This document shows, piece after piece, positions 53,020 to 61,182 of a DNA stretch of 64,000 bases. The notes below the pieces were generated by a model. The model searched no databases and was not told the DNA's origin. It worked only from the letters and a program-made list of their open reading frames with translations. The translations under genes and the position numbers were made by a program. The stretch comes from Kribbella capetownensis (GTDB taxonomy: Bacteria > Actinomycetota > Actinomycetes > Propionibacteriales > Kribbellaceae), in NCBI RefSeq assembly GCF_004331485.1, contig NZ_SJKD01000007.1, positions 186,001 through 250,000 of the forward strand. The letters run 5' to 3'. Each line of letters starts with the position of its first letter. Positions within the stretch are counted from its first letter, which is position 1.

Positions 53020-53030
53020 ATACTCAGGGC

Positions 53031-54104
53031 ATGACCGCCCATTCGAAGACGCCGTTGTCCCTGCTGGCCGGGCTTTCCACGACACTGCGGGAACCTGTGC
53101 TGGACGCGATGCTGGACACCACCAGCGTGGCCGTGGTGGTCGACCAGGACGAGCTGTCCGGGCGGGGTGTGCTGTCCTGGCGCGTGCTGGACGCGTCCGG
53201 GCCGATCGACGCCGGCGAGTTCACCGTGGGGGACGACTGCGGGGCGTGTCAGCTGATCGAGTCGCTGCTGCCGTTGCTCGAGGCCCTGGTCGCACGGCAG
53301 CGCTGGGATCACGTCGTACTCGCGGCTCCGCCGGCGATGGAGGCACGGCCGCTCGCGGGCTCGCTCGTCGCGGCGTTGCCGGAGATCGTCGTCGACACGA
53401 TCACCTGCGTGGTCGACGCCGTACTGCTGGTCGAGCAACTGTCCGGTGACGAACTCCTCGACGAGCGCGGTCTCGCACTCGGGCCGCCCGATCGCCGCAA
53501 CGTCGCCGAGCTCACCGCGCGGCAGATCGAGTACGCCGACGTGTGCGTGCTCGCCAATCTGCACCGCAACGCGGCACCGGATCGGCTGTACAACCTGCTG
53601 CTGCACCTGAACCCGCGGACCACGGTGGTCGCGGCGGACCCGGCCGGCGTACCGGAAGGGCCGGTGGCGCGGACCGGGTTGTTCGAGTTCGACGCGGCCG
53701 AGGCGTGGGCCGGTGACCTGGCGTCGTCGGATCGTGTCCAGCCGAGTGGTGACGGCGTGACGACCGTGCTCTGGCGGTCCACGCGGCCGATGCATCCGTC
53801 GCGGTTGAACGACGCTCTGGAGGACATCGTGAGCGGCGTCGTCCGGAGCCGTGGCGTGGTGTGGCTGGCGAACCGTCCGACGCAGCGCGTGCGCTGGGAG
53901 TCCGCCGGGTTCAGCGCGTCGCTCGGCATGCTCGGCGAGTGGTCGGACAGCGAGCACCTGGCCGAGTGCACAGTGGTTGCGACCGGCATGGGTCTCGATC
54001 CGGCGCGGCTGCAGTCGATCCTCGACGCGTGCTTGCTGACCGAGTCCGAGCTCGCCAACCTGAACTGGAACGATCTCGACGACCCGTTCGCGGGTCTGCT
54101 GTAA
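53031..54104 (+). CDS. COG0523/CobW-type protein lacking the P-loop, Zur-controlled
   Basis: 357 residues. Overall layout and C-terminal CobW_C domain (SGVVRSRGVVWLANRP, then VRWESAGFSASLG) match COG0523 proteins that supply zinc. The N-terminus reads LSLLAGLSTTLREPVLDAML where GxxGxGK[ST] should be, so there is no Walker A. The metal motif CxCC is reduced to DDCGACQLIE. GTP use is therefore doubtful. Mycobacterial Zur-regulated Rv0106 is a similar case. The Zur-like box directly upstream predicts expression when zinc is scarce. Confidence 0.85.
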   Translation: MTAHSKTPLSLLAGLSTTLREPVLDAMLDTTSVAVVVDQDELSGRGVLSWRVLDASGPIDAGEFTVGDDCGACQLIESLLPLLEALVARQRWDHVVLAAPPAMEARPLAGSLVAALPEIVVDTITCVVDAVLLVEQLSGDELLDERGLALGPPDRRNVAELTARQIEYADVCVLANLHRNAAPDRLYNLLLHLNPRTTVVAADPAGVPEGPVARTGLFEFDAAEAWAGDLASSDRVQPSGDGVTTVLWRSTRPMHPSRLNDALEDIVSGVVRSRGVVWLANRPTQRVRWESAGFSASLGMLGEWSDSEHLAECTVVATGMGLDPARLQSILDACLLTESELANLNWNDLDDPFAGLL

Positions 54105-54809
54105 CTAACCCAGCAAGGGCAGGCGATCCGCGCGCGGGCCGAGCATGTCCAGGTCGTCCTCGCTCAGCGGCACCCGGCCGGTCGCCTTCAGCACGTACGT
54201 CGTCGTGTCCCAGCCGATCAGGTCCCACGCCTCCGGCCCGAACAGACCGTCCAGCGTCCGCGCAGTCACCTGCAGCGCCTCCGGATCGGGCTCGGGCGCG
54301 TCCGGCAGACCCACGGTCAGGTCGAGATGATGGACCGTTGCCTCCAGCACCAACGTGGCCACGAAGTCGGTCGCCCGCAGGACGTGACCCTGCGTCTCGA
54401 TCCGCCGCCCCTTGTCCGCCAGCCCGGCCGCAGCCGCCCGGACGGCGGCCTCGGAGACTTCCCGCCAGTGCTGGACCAGCATCCCCGGCCGCCGGTACGA
54501 CGCTGCGACGCCACGGACGAAGCTCGTGTCCGGATTGTCGCCGTCCATCCGCGGCGGAAAGTCCTGCCAGTACGTGACGAAATCCCGGTCCGGCCCGACC
54601 ACGGCCGGGCTCGCGAACGCGATCAGCGCCCGCTCGGCGTCGTACAGCAGATGGACCAGCAGCGGCCCGACCGGCATCCCCGGGCATCTGGTCGCCAACC
54701 CGAAGTCGGCGTCACTCAGCCCCTGCACGACCTCCGTCAGCCGCCCGTACTCCCGGCCCAGCGTCGCCGCCAGCCCCAGCGGCAACGCCCCTCGCTCGGG
54801 TGCCTTCAT
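54105..54809 (-). CDS. Maleylpyruvate isomerase-type mycothiol-dependent protein (DinB fold)
   Basis: 234 residues. N-terminal MDMPI_N-type domain: LGREYGRLTEVVQGLSDADF, RCPGMPVGPLLVHLLYDAER (the His), and ATLVLEATVHHLDLTVGL with two metal-ligand His candidates. The usual C-terminal domain is short. These proteins are expected to use mycothiol as thiol cofactor; the substrate here is unknown. Stop is one base past the COG0523 stop (convergent). Confidence 0.85.
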   Translation of the reverse strand: MKAPERGALPLGLAATLGREYGRLTEVVQGLSDADFGLATRCPGMPVGPLLVHLLYDAERALIAFASPAVVGPDRDFVTYWQDFPPRMDGDNPDTSFVRGVAASYRRPGMLVQHWREVSEAAVRAAAAGLADKGRRIETQGHVLRATDFVATLVLEATVHHLDLTVGLPDAPEPDPEALQVTARTLDGLFGPEAWDLIGWDTTTYVLKATGRVPLSEDDLDMLGPRADRLPLLG

Positions 54810-54869
54810 CCCCGGCCTCCTCGGTGTGCTCCTTGAAGAAACCTAACCCGGGAGTACGCCGTGATGTTC

Positions 54870-55646
54870 CTACGACCGCGCGGTGTCGAGGTGCGCGGCG
54901 GCGCTGGCCTCGAGGTGACTGAGGTCCGACGCCACGGTCGCGAAGGTGTACCCCTGGCTCAGCCGGCGCCGGGCGGACTGCCCGTCCTGGGTGTGGATGC
55001 CCGCCGCGACGCCCGCCTCCTGTGCGGTCCGCGCGATCAGTGCGACCGCCTCCTCGAACGGCCCCTCGACCTCGGGGTCACCGGGGAAGCGAGCCCCGAC
55101 CGACAGCCCGAGGTCCGACGGCCCGACGTAGATCCCGTCGAGGCCCGGCGTCGCGCAGATCTCGGCCACGTTCTTCAGCCCGAGCGGCGTCTCGATCATC
55201 GCCAGTACGACGGTCGCCGCGTCCGCGTCGGCCGGGACCGGCCCGATCCGCAGCGAGGCCCGCATCGGCCCGAACGACCGCACTCCGGTCGGCGGGTACT
55301 TCGCCGCCTGCACGGCCCGGGTGACGTCCTCGGAGTTGTCCACGAGCGGCACGATCACGCCGGTCGCACCCGCGTCCAGCGCCCGGCCGATCGGCGTCGG
55401 ATGGTTCGCCTCGACCCGCACGATCCCAACCGTCCCGCCGCCACCAAGAGCAGCGCCCGCATCCACCGCGAGTAGTCCGTTCAAGAGCCCCTGGTACCCC
55501 AGCAGACCGTGCTGCCCATCCAGTACGACGTAGTCGTACCCGAGCCTCGCGATCCGCTCGGTGGCCACCGGTGCATCCATCACCACCCAGTAACCGATCA
55601 ACTGCTCCCGGCCGCGAATCCTCTTGGCGAAATCGTTTGCGCTCAC
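54870..55646 (-). CDS. HpcH/HpaI family aldolase
   Basis: 258 residues, the usual class II pyruvate-aldolase barrel. GYDYVVLDGQHGLLGYQGLL has the catalytic His (D-x-Q/E-H), VRVEANHPTPIGRALDAGAT the Arg-equivalent region, then GVIVPLVDNSEDV, AMIETPLGLKNVAEICATPG (metal Glu) and GIYVGPSDLGLSVG (Asp). The family cleaves 4-hydroxy-2-oxoacids to pyruvate and an aldehyde. Divergent from a phosphotransferase gene. Confidence 0.9.
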   Translation of the reverse strand: MSANDFAKRIRGREQLIGYWVVMDAPVATERIARLGYDYVVLDGQHGLLGYQGLLNGLLAVDAGAALGGGGTVGIVRVEANHPTPIGRALDAGATGVIVPLVDNSEDVTRAVQAAKYPPTGVRSFGPMRASLRIGPVPADADAATVVLAMIETPLGLKNVAEICATPGLDGIYVGPSDLGLSVGARFPGDPEVEGPFEEAVALIARTAQEAGVAAGIHTQDGQSARRRLSQGYTFATVASDLSHLEASAAAHLDTARS

Positions 55647-55718
55647 AGCTGCACCCTATCGGTCGCCTGCGCGCAAAATCGCTCGCCTGACCGATCTGTG
55701 GACGCGAGGATGGACGGC

Positions 55719-56639
55719 ATGCCAGCCACAGAGCGCCTGCTCCACGACCTCGTCTCCGCGGCCGGACTGGCTCAGGTGCGCTCGGTCGAACCGATGCGGG
55801 GGCACGGGTTCGACCACGAGGTACTGCGCGCGACGCTGGCCGACGCACGGCAGGTCGTCCTGCGGCACCGGCAGGAGTCCCGTCCACTTCCCCTGGGCCG
55901 AGCCCGCTTCCTGGCCGACCATGACGTAGAGGCGCCGGCACTGCTCGGCGGCAACGACTTCGCAACGCTGTACGACTATGTCCCCGGCGACATGCTGTCC
56001 GCGGTGATCGACACGATGACCGACGCCAGTTGGAGATCAGTCGGTACGGCGTTCCGTCGCGTCCATGCAGTGCGCTTCCCCAGCGGTCTGTCCGGCGATT
56101 TCGGCCCCGACAGCCTGGTCCTCCGCCCGACCGATCCGGTCGAGGATCTCCACCGGCTGCTGGTCGACGCCGAGTCTCGACTCCGACCCAACCTCCCGTT
56201 CGTGCTCCCGCACCTCCCCCGCGTGCATGAGGTGATCGACGACCACGCCGAGCGGCTACGGCAGGCTCCGACCGCTCTGCTGCACGGCGATGTCTTCCTC
56301 GCCAACATCATCGTCGCCACGTCACAGACCACCCTGATCGACTGGGACCAGGCCCGCGTCGCCGATCCTGGCCAGGAGATCGCCGCCCTCGACGAGCGCA
56401 TCCACCTGACCACCGGCGGCGAGCTCCCCGGCGCGTTCTTCGAGACGTACGGCCCGCGGCCGGACACCACAGCCCTGCATCGCGTGACCAACGCGATCGC
56501 CTGGTTCACGTACGGGCCGTTCGCCGGCTGGGAGATCGACCCCGACCTCGACGCCGACCGCACCCACCTGGTGACCGGCTGGCGCAACTCTCTCGTCGAC
56601 TACCTCACCGGTCTCGGCGAGCGGCTGAAGGATTTCTAG
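55719..56639 (+). CDS. Aminoglycoside phosphotransferase (APH)-fold kinase
   Basis: 306 residues from ATG 55719, nine bases behind GAGG; ATG 55710 overlaps the ribosome site. Kinase-like fold with VVLRHRQE (Lys replaced by Arg at the ATP-lysine strand), catalytic loop LLHGDVFLANIIV (HGDxxxxN) and metal Asp in LIDWDQARVADPG (where the family has D-x-D/E). APH-fold enzymes phosphorylate small alcohols or antibiotics; the substrate cannot be predicted. The end overlaps the carboxylase gene by four bases in antisense. Confidence 0.85.
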   Translation: MPATERLLHDLVSAAGLAQVRSVEPMRGHGFDHEVLRATLADARQVVLRHRQESRPLPLGRARFLADHDVEAPALLGGNDFATLYDYVPGDMLSAVIDTMTDASWRSVGTAFRRVHAVRFPSGLSGDFGPDSLVLRPTDPVEDLHRLLVDAESRLRPNLPFVLPHLPRVHEVIDDHAERLRQAPTALLHGDVFLANIIVATSQTTLIDWDQARVADPGQEIAALDERIHLTTGGELPGAFFETYGPRPDTTALHRVTNAIAWFTYGPFAGWEIDPDLDADRTHLVTGWRNSLVDYLTGLGERLKDF

Positions 56640-58165
56640 ACCGGCGGGACGCCGTGGCGGCGGGTGGAGAAGTGGCGATCCTTGGTCTGGGCCGCGGCGA
56701 GGCGGGCGATCAGGTCGGTGCGGAGGTCTTCCGGTTCCACGATCGCGTCGATGACGAGGTCGGCGGCGAGGCGCAGGATGTCGATGTCGGTCTCGTACTC
56801 CTCCCGCAGCCGGGACACGTACTCGACCCGTTCACCCTCGTCCGCGATCTCCTGGATCTTGTTGTAGTACACGGCGTTGATCGCCGCCTCCGGACCCATC
56901 ACCGCGATCTTCGCCGTCGGCAGCGCGACGCACGCGTCCGGCGAGAAGCCGGGTCCGCACATCGCGTAGAGGCCGGCGCCGTACGCCTTGCGGACGATCA
57001 CCGACACCGTCGGCACGGTCGCCTCCGACACCGCGGTGATCATCTTCGCGCCGTGCCGGATGATCCCGGCCCGCTCGACCTCGCTGCCGATCATGAACCC
57101 CGGTACGTCGCACAGGTACACCAGCGGCACGTTGAACGCATCGCACAGCCAGATGAACCGGGCAGCCTTGTCCGCCGAGTCGACGAACAGCACGCCACCC
57201 TTGACGGCCGGCTGGTTCGCCACGATCCCGACCACCTGCCCCGCCAGCAGCCCGAACCCCGTGACAAGCTCCGGCGCGTACGTCGGTTTGACCTCGAAGA
57301 AGGTGTCCGCGTCGACCAACGCGTCGATCACGTCGTGGATGTCGAACCCGACACTCTCCTCGGCCGGCACCAGGTCCCGGGTGAAGTCCCGGGCCGGCGG
57401 CGCCGCGTCGTACGACGGCGGCCGCGACTGCCAGGAACCGGGGAGGTAGGAGAAGTACGTGCGGGCCAGCTCGATCGCCTCGGTGTCGTCGGCGGCGAGC
57501 AGGTCGCCGCAACCCGAAACGCTGGTATGCATCCGGGCGCCGCCCATCTCCTCCAGCGTCACCTTCTCGCCGACCACCATCTCGGCCATCCGCGGCGAAC
57601 CCAGATACATCGAGGCGTTGCCGTCGACCATGATCACCAGGTCGCAGAACGCCGGGATGTACGCACCGCCGGCCGCCGACGGGCCGAACAGGCAGCAGAT
57701 CTGCGGCACCTTGCCGGACAGCGCGACCTGGTTGTGGAAGATCCGCCCGGCACCGCGACGGCCGGGGAACAGGTCCACCTGGTCGGTGATCCGCGCGCCG
57801 GCGGAGTCGATCAGCCAGAAGATCGGCAATTCGTCGCGGAGCGCGACCTCGGTGATCCGGACGATCTTCTCCACCGTCCGGGCACCCCATGACCCCGCCT
57901 TCACGGTCGGGTCGTTCGCGACGATCAGCGCCGGCCGTCCGTCGACCAGCGCGCGGCCGGTGACCACGCCGTCGGCGGGCAGGCCGGCGTTCAGGGCGTT
58001 GGCCAACTGCGCGTCCTCGACGAAGCTGCCCTCGTCGACGAGCAGCGCGATCCGGTCGCGGACGTAGAGCTTGTTCTGACTCGCGAGCTTGGCCGCGGCC
58101 TTGTCCGGCGGCGCCAGCGTCGCCTCGCGAGCGACCTTGACCTCAGTCCAGTGGTCATGCGTCAT
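56636..58165 (-). CDS. Acyl-CoA carboxylase carboxyltransferase, MccB/LiuB-like
   Basis: 509 residues. Carboxyltransferase halves with WLIDSAGARITDQVDLFPGR, FGPSAAGGAYIPAFCDLVIM, VGIVANQPAVKGGVLFVDSA, KAYGAGLYAMCGPGFSPDAC and ALPTAKIAVMGPEAAINAVY. Gly-Leu-Tyr instead of the AccD/PccB Ala-Tyr-Asp sequence and the general layout place it near methylcrotonyl- or other short branched acyl-CoA carboxylases. It follows the acyl-CoA dehydrogenase gene by seven bases. A biotin-carboxylase partner is not in the window. Confidence 0.9.
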   Translation of the reverse strand: MTHDHWTEVKVAREATLAPPDKAAAKLASQNKLYVRDRIALLVDEGSFVEDAQLANALNAGLPADGVVTGRALVDGRPALIVANDPTVKAGSWGARTVEKIVRITEVALRDELPIFWLIDSAGARITDQVDLFPGRRGAGRIFHNQVALSGKVPQICCLFGPSAAGGAYIPAFCDLVIMVDGNASMYLGSPRMAEMVVGEKVTLEEMGGARMHTSVSGCGDLLAADDTEAIELARTYFSYLPGSWQSRPPSYDAAPPARDFTRDLVPAEESVGFDIHDVIDALVDADTFFEVKPTYAPELVTGFGLLAGQVVGIVANQPAVKGGVLFVDSADKAARFIWLCDAFNVPLVYLCDVPGFMIGSEVERAGIIRHGAKMITAVSEATVPTVSVIVRKAYGAGLYAMCGPGFSPDACVALPTAKIAVMGPEAAINAVYYNKIQEIADEGERVEYVSRLREEYETDIDILRLAADLVIDAIVEPEDLRTDLIARLAAAQTKDRHFSTRRHGVPPV

Positions 58166-58172
58166 GCAGACA

Positions 58173-59336
58173 TCATTCCACCGGGAGCCCGAGGCTCCGG
58201 GCGATCAGCATGCGCTGCACTTCCGACGTACCCTCGCCGATCTCGAGGATCTTGGCGTCGCGGTAGAAGCGGGTGACCGGGTACTCCTCCATGAAGCCGT
58301 AGCCGCCGAACACCTGGGTGGCGATCCGGGTCGCGGTCACCGCGGACTCGGTCGCGTACAGCTTCGCCACCGACGCGGCCTGCTTGAACTCCTGCACCGA
58401 CGCGCCGGCGTCCTTCAACGCGGCCGCACGGTAGACGAGCAGCTCGGCCGCGTCCGCCATCACCTTGAGATCGGCGATCTGGAACGCGACGCCCTGCTTG
58501 CGCCCGATCGGCACCCCGAACGTCGTGCGCTCGCCGGCGTACCGGACCGACAGCTCCAGGCAGGCCCGGATGCAACCGAGTGCGACCGCCGCGATCGCCA
58601 CCCGCCCGTCGTCGAGCGTCGCAAGGAACTGCGCGAACCCCTTGCCGCGCTCGCCCAGCAGGTTCGCCTCGGGGACCCGGCAGCCACTGAGCGACAGCGG
58701 ATGCGTGTCACTCGCGTGCCAACCCAGCTTGTCGTACGCCGCCTCCGCGACGAAGCCCGGCGTACCACTCGGGACGATGATCGTGGAGATCTCCGGCTTG
58801 CCGTCCGCCTTCTCACCGGTCCGCGCGGTCACCGTCACGCAGGAGGTGATCGACGAGCCGGAGTTGGTGATGAACTGCTTCGAGCCGTCGATCACCCACT
58901 CGCCACCGTCGAGGACAGCCCGGGTCTTGGTCGCGCCGGCGTCCGAGCCGGAATCGGGCTCGGTCAGGCCGAACCCGGCCAGCTTCTGGCCGGCCACCAG
59001 CTCGGGCAGCCAGGTGGCCTTCTGCTCGTCGGTGCCGAAGGTGAGGATCGGGTTGATCCCGAGCCCGACCGCCGCCTCCAAGGTGATGCCCATCGACTGG
59101 TCGACGCGGGAGATCTCCTCGATCGCCACGCACAGGCTGGTGAAGTCACCGGCCGAGCCGCCGTACTCCTCCGGGGCGGTCAGCCCGAACAGGCCGAGCC
59201 GGCCCATCTTCTGCACGACCTCCACCGGGAAGTAGTGCTTGCGGTCCCACTCGGCCGCGTGCGGGGCGATCTCCGCCTCGGCGAAGTCGCGCACGCTGCG
59301 GCGGAACTCGCGATGCTCCTCGGACAGCTCGTACAT
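58173..59336 (-). CDS. Acyl-CoA dehydrogenase, isovaleryl-CoA-like (LiuA-like)
   Basis: 387 residues. FGLTEPDSGSDAGATKTRAV (FAD loop), SDTHPLSLSGCRVPEANLLG, and RTTFGVPIGRKQGVAFQIAD; C-terminus GYGFMEEYPVTRFYRDAKIL, GEGTSEVQRMLIAR. Glu of GEGT occupies the base position of the medium-chain enzymes. First gene of a two-gene operon with the MccB-like subunit. The LiuR-like box in the promoter suggests branched-chain acyl-CoA catabolism. Confidence 0.9.
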   Translation of the reverse strand: MYELSEEHREFRRSVRDFAEAEIAPHAAEWDRKHYFPVEVVQKMGRLGLFGLTAPEEYGGSAGDFTSLCVAIEEISRVDQSMGITLEAAVGLGINPILTFGTDEQKATWLPELVAGQKLAGFGLTEPDSGSDAGATKTRAVLDGGEWVIDGSKQFITNSGSSITSCVTVTARTGEKADGKPEISTIIVPSGTPGFVAEAAYDKLGWHASDTHPLSLSGCRVPEANLLGERGKGFAQFLATLDDGRVAIAAVALGCIRACLELSVRYAGERTTFGVPIGRKQGVAFQIADLKVMADAAELLVYRAAALKDAGASVQEFKQAASVAKLYATESAVTATRIATQVFGGYGFMEEYPVTRFYRDAKILEIGEGTSEVQRMLIARSLGLPVE

Positions 59337-59360
59337 GACGCACTCCTCTGTGCTTGACGC

Positions 59361-59374
59361 TTACGTAAACGTAA
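59361..59374. promoter_or_regulatory. LiuR-like operator
   Basis: TTACGT-AA-ACGTAA, perfect six-base arms with a two-base spacer, inside a wider inverted repeat GTGCTT (59350-59355) and AAGCAC (59374-59379). LiuR-type MerR regulators of branched-chain catabolism use TTTACGTxxACGTAAA-like sites. It lies between the divergent dehydrogenase and MerR genes. Confidence 0.75.
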
Positions 59375-59404
59375 AGCACAGTGGGGTGCGTGCACAATAA
59401 CCCG

Positions 59405-59815
59405 GTGCCCGCTCAGACCTGGTCGATCGCCGAACTGGCGGCCGAGTACGACGTCACCCTGCGCACGATCCGGTTCTACGAGGACCGCGGCCTGCTCACG
59501 CCCGAGCGCCGCGGCACGGTCCGCGTGTACCACTCCCGCGACAAGGTCCGCCTCGGCCTGATCCTGCGCGGCAAACGCCTCGGCTTCTCCCTCGACGAGA
59601 TCGCCACCATCGTCGACATGTACGACGCCGAGCCCGGCGAGGAGGGCCAGCTCGTCTACCTCCTCGACCAGATCACCCACCGGCGCGCCGACCTCGAACA
59701 ACGCCGCCGCGACATCGACGAAACACTCCAGGAACTGGCGGAAGTCGAAGCCCGCTGCCACTCCGACCTCAACTCCCTCCGCGGGCGAACCGCTCCCACT
59801 CACGAACGCCGCTGA
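59405..59815 (+). CDS. MerR family regulator (LiuR-like)
   Basis: 136 residues from GTG 59405. HTH and wing: WSIAELAAEYDVTLRTIRFY, EDRGLLTPERRGTVRVYHSR; LRGKRLGFSLDEIATIVDMY follows, then a coiled coil (LEQRRRDIDETLQELAEVEA) for dimerisation. No effector Cys. Divergent from the acyl-CoA dehydrogenase operon, with the TTACGT-AA-ACGTAA operator between. It likely responds to a CoA intermediate. Confidence 0.9.
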   Translation: MPAQTWSIAELAAEYDVTLRTIRFYEDRGLLTPERRGTVRVYHSRDKVRLGLILRGKRLGFSLDEIATIVDMYDAEPGEEGQLVYLLDQITHRRADLEQRRRDIDETLQELAEVEARCHSDLNSLRGRTAPTHERR

Positions 59816-59962
59816 CACCCCCTCCCCTCACCCTTGCTCAGCACACCGCGCGACGGATCGAGCACGTTGGTGAGTGCTGGCGGTCCGGGTGGCCCAGCGC
59901 TGTCGATCCGGCCGGGGCGCATTCGTGTAGAGGGAGAAAGGACCTACACGAGGGAGGTAGTC

Positions 59963-60514
59963 ATGGGTGAGACCACGGTGGTGTGCAGCGTGAGCCTGGA
60001 TGGCGTGATGCAGGCTCCGGGCCGACCGGACGAGGACCCGCGCGACGGGTTCCGGTACGGCGGCTGGGCGACGCCGTACAGCCAGGACGCGATGGGTCGC
60101 GTGCTCGGTCGGGGCCGCCGGTTCGGTGGGATGCTGCTCGGGCGCCGCACGTACCACGACTTCGCCGGCTTCTGGCCGAACCAGCCGGACAACCCGTACA
60201 CCGAGGCCCTCAACAACCAGCAGAAGTACGTCGTCTCGTCGACCCTGACGAACCCCGCCTGGGCCAACTCCCACGTCATCACCCTCGACGACATCCCCAA
60301 GCTGAAGACCGACCAGGACCTGATCGTCCTCGGCAGCGGCGCACTCGTCCGCTCCATCCCCGACCTGATCGACCACTACATCCTGCTCATCCACCCACTG
60401 ACCCTCGGCTCAGGCCACCACCTCTTCGGCAACCACCACCAACCCCTGGTCCTGGAGAACTCCGAAACCACCACCACCGGCGTACTCATCAGCACCTACC
60501 GCCCGGCGGCGTGA
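59963..60514 (+). CDS. Dihydrofolate reductase family protein (RibD C-terminal-like)
   Basis: 183 residues from ATG 59963 after GGGAGG. VVCSVSLDGVMQAPGRPDED, GGMLLGRRTYHDFAGFW, NQQKYVVSSTLTNPAW, LIVLGSGALVRSIPDLIDHY and LLIHPLTLGSGHHLF are the family's NADPH- and substrate-binding blocks. The physiological substrate is unknown; many such proteins are not folate enzymes. Convergent with cbiX and overlapping it by 19 bases. Confidence 0.9.
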   Translation: MGETTVVCSVSLDGVMQAPGRPDEDPRDGFRYGGWATPYSQDAMGRVLGRGRRFGGMLLGRRTYHDFAGFWPNQPDNPYTEALNNQQKYVVSSTLTNPAWANSHVITLDDIPKLKTDQDLIVLGSGALVRSIPDLIDHYILLIHPLTLGSGHHLFGNHHQPLVLENSETTTTGVLISTYRPAA

Positions 60515-61182
60515 GCCAGCACCTGGACTTCGTCGTACCTGCGCAGGGCCAGCGCGGCGAGACGGGGGTCGGCGCCGAGGGGTGGGCTGATGTGGTGGCC
60601 AGGAGCGCGGCGATGGAGCAGGCTGTTGAAGAAGCCGGGCGCCAGGAGGTACGTCGCTATGGCCGTGCGGGCTGGGGCTCGGGAGAGGACTGTGGTGAGG
60701 GGGTTGGCGGTGCCGGTGATGTAGGCGACGTCTACTGGGCGGTCGATGCGGGTGGACAGGAGCTTGGCTGTGGTTGAGCAGTCTTGGAGGGCTCGGGGGT
60801 CGGAGGACCCGGCTGCGGCCAGGACTACGTGGTCGATCCGGGAGAGGTCGCCCAGGCGGTCGGCGAGGATGCCGGCCAGGACGGGATCGGGGCCGAGGGC
60901 GGGCGCCGCGTGGACCCGGCCGGGATGGCGGTCCACCTCGGCCGCCACGTCGACGTACACGTGATAGCCGGAGCTGAGCAGCAGCGGCACCACGACCGCC
61001 TGATTGCTATCGGCAACAACCCGCCGGACCAGCGACGGCAGCGCCGGTACGTCGACGTCCACGAAACCCAGCGACAGCGGTACGCCGGGCCGCTGCCGCG
61101 CCATCATCCGGACCAGTTCGTGGACGACCCGGATGCCGCCCGGATCGGCGGTCCCGTGCGCGACCGCGACCAGGTCGATCAC
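60496..61182 (-). CDS. Sirohydrochlorin ferrochelatase (CbiX family)
   Basis: 228 residues with two similar halves. First half LVAVAHGTADPGG (His at metal site) and VVVPLLLSSGYHVYVDVAAE, with a second His region; second half HVVLAAAGSSDPRAL, YLLAPGFFNSLLHRRAPG. Inserts iron into sirohydrochlorin to give siroheme, the prosthetic group of nitrite reductase encoded upstream. Last gene of the operon, overlapping the HemD-like gene by four bases. Confidence 0.88.
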   Translation of the reverse strand: MIDLVAVAHGTADPGGIRVVHELVRMMARQRPGVPLSLGFVDVDVPALPSLVRRVVADSNQAVVVPLLLSSGYHVYVDVAAEVDRHPGRVHAAPALGPDPVLAGILADRLGDLSRIDHVVLAAAGSSDPRALQDCSTTAKLLSTRIDRPVDVAYITGTANPLTTVLSRAPARTAIATYLLAPGFFNSLLHRRAPGHHISPPLGADPRLAALALRRYDEVQVLAHAAGR

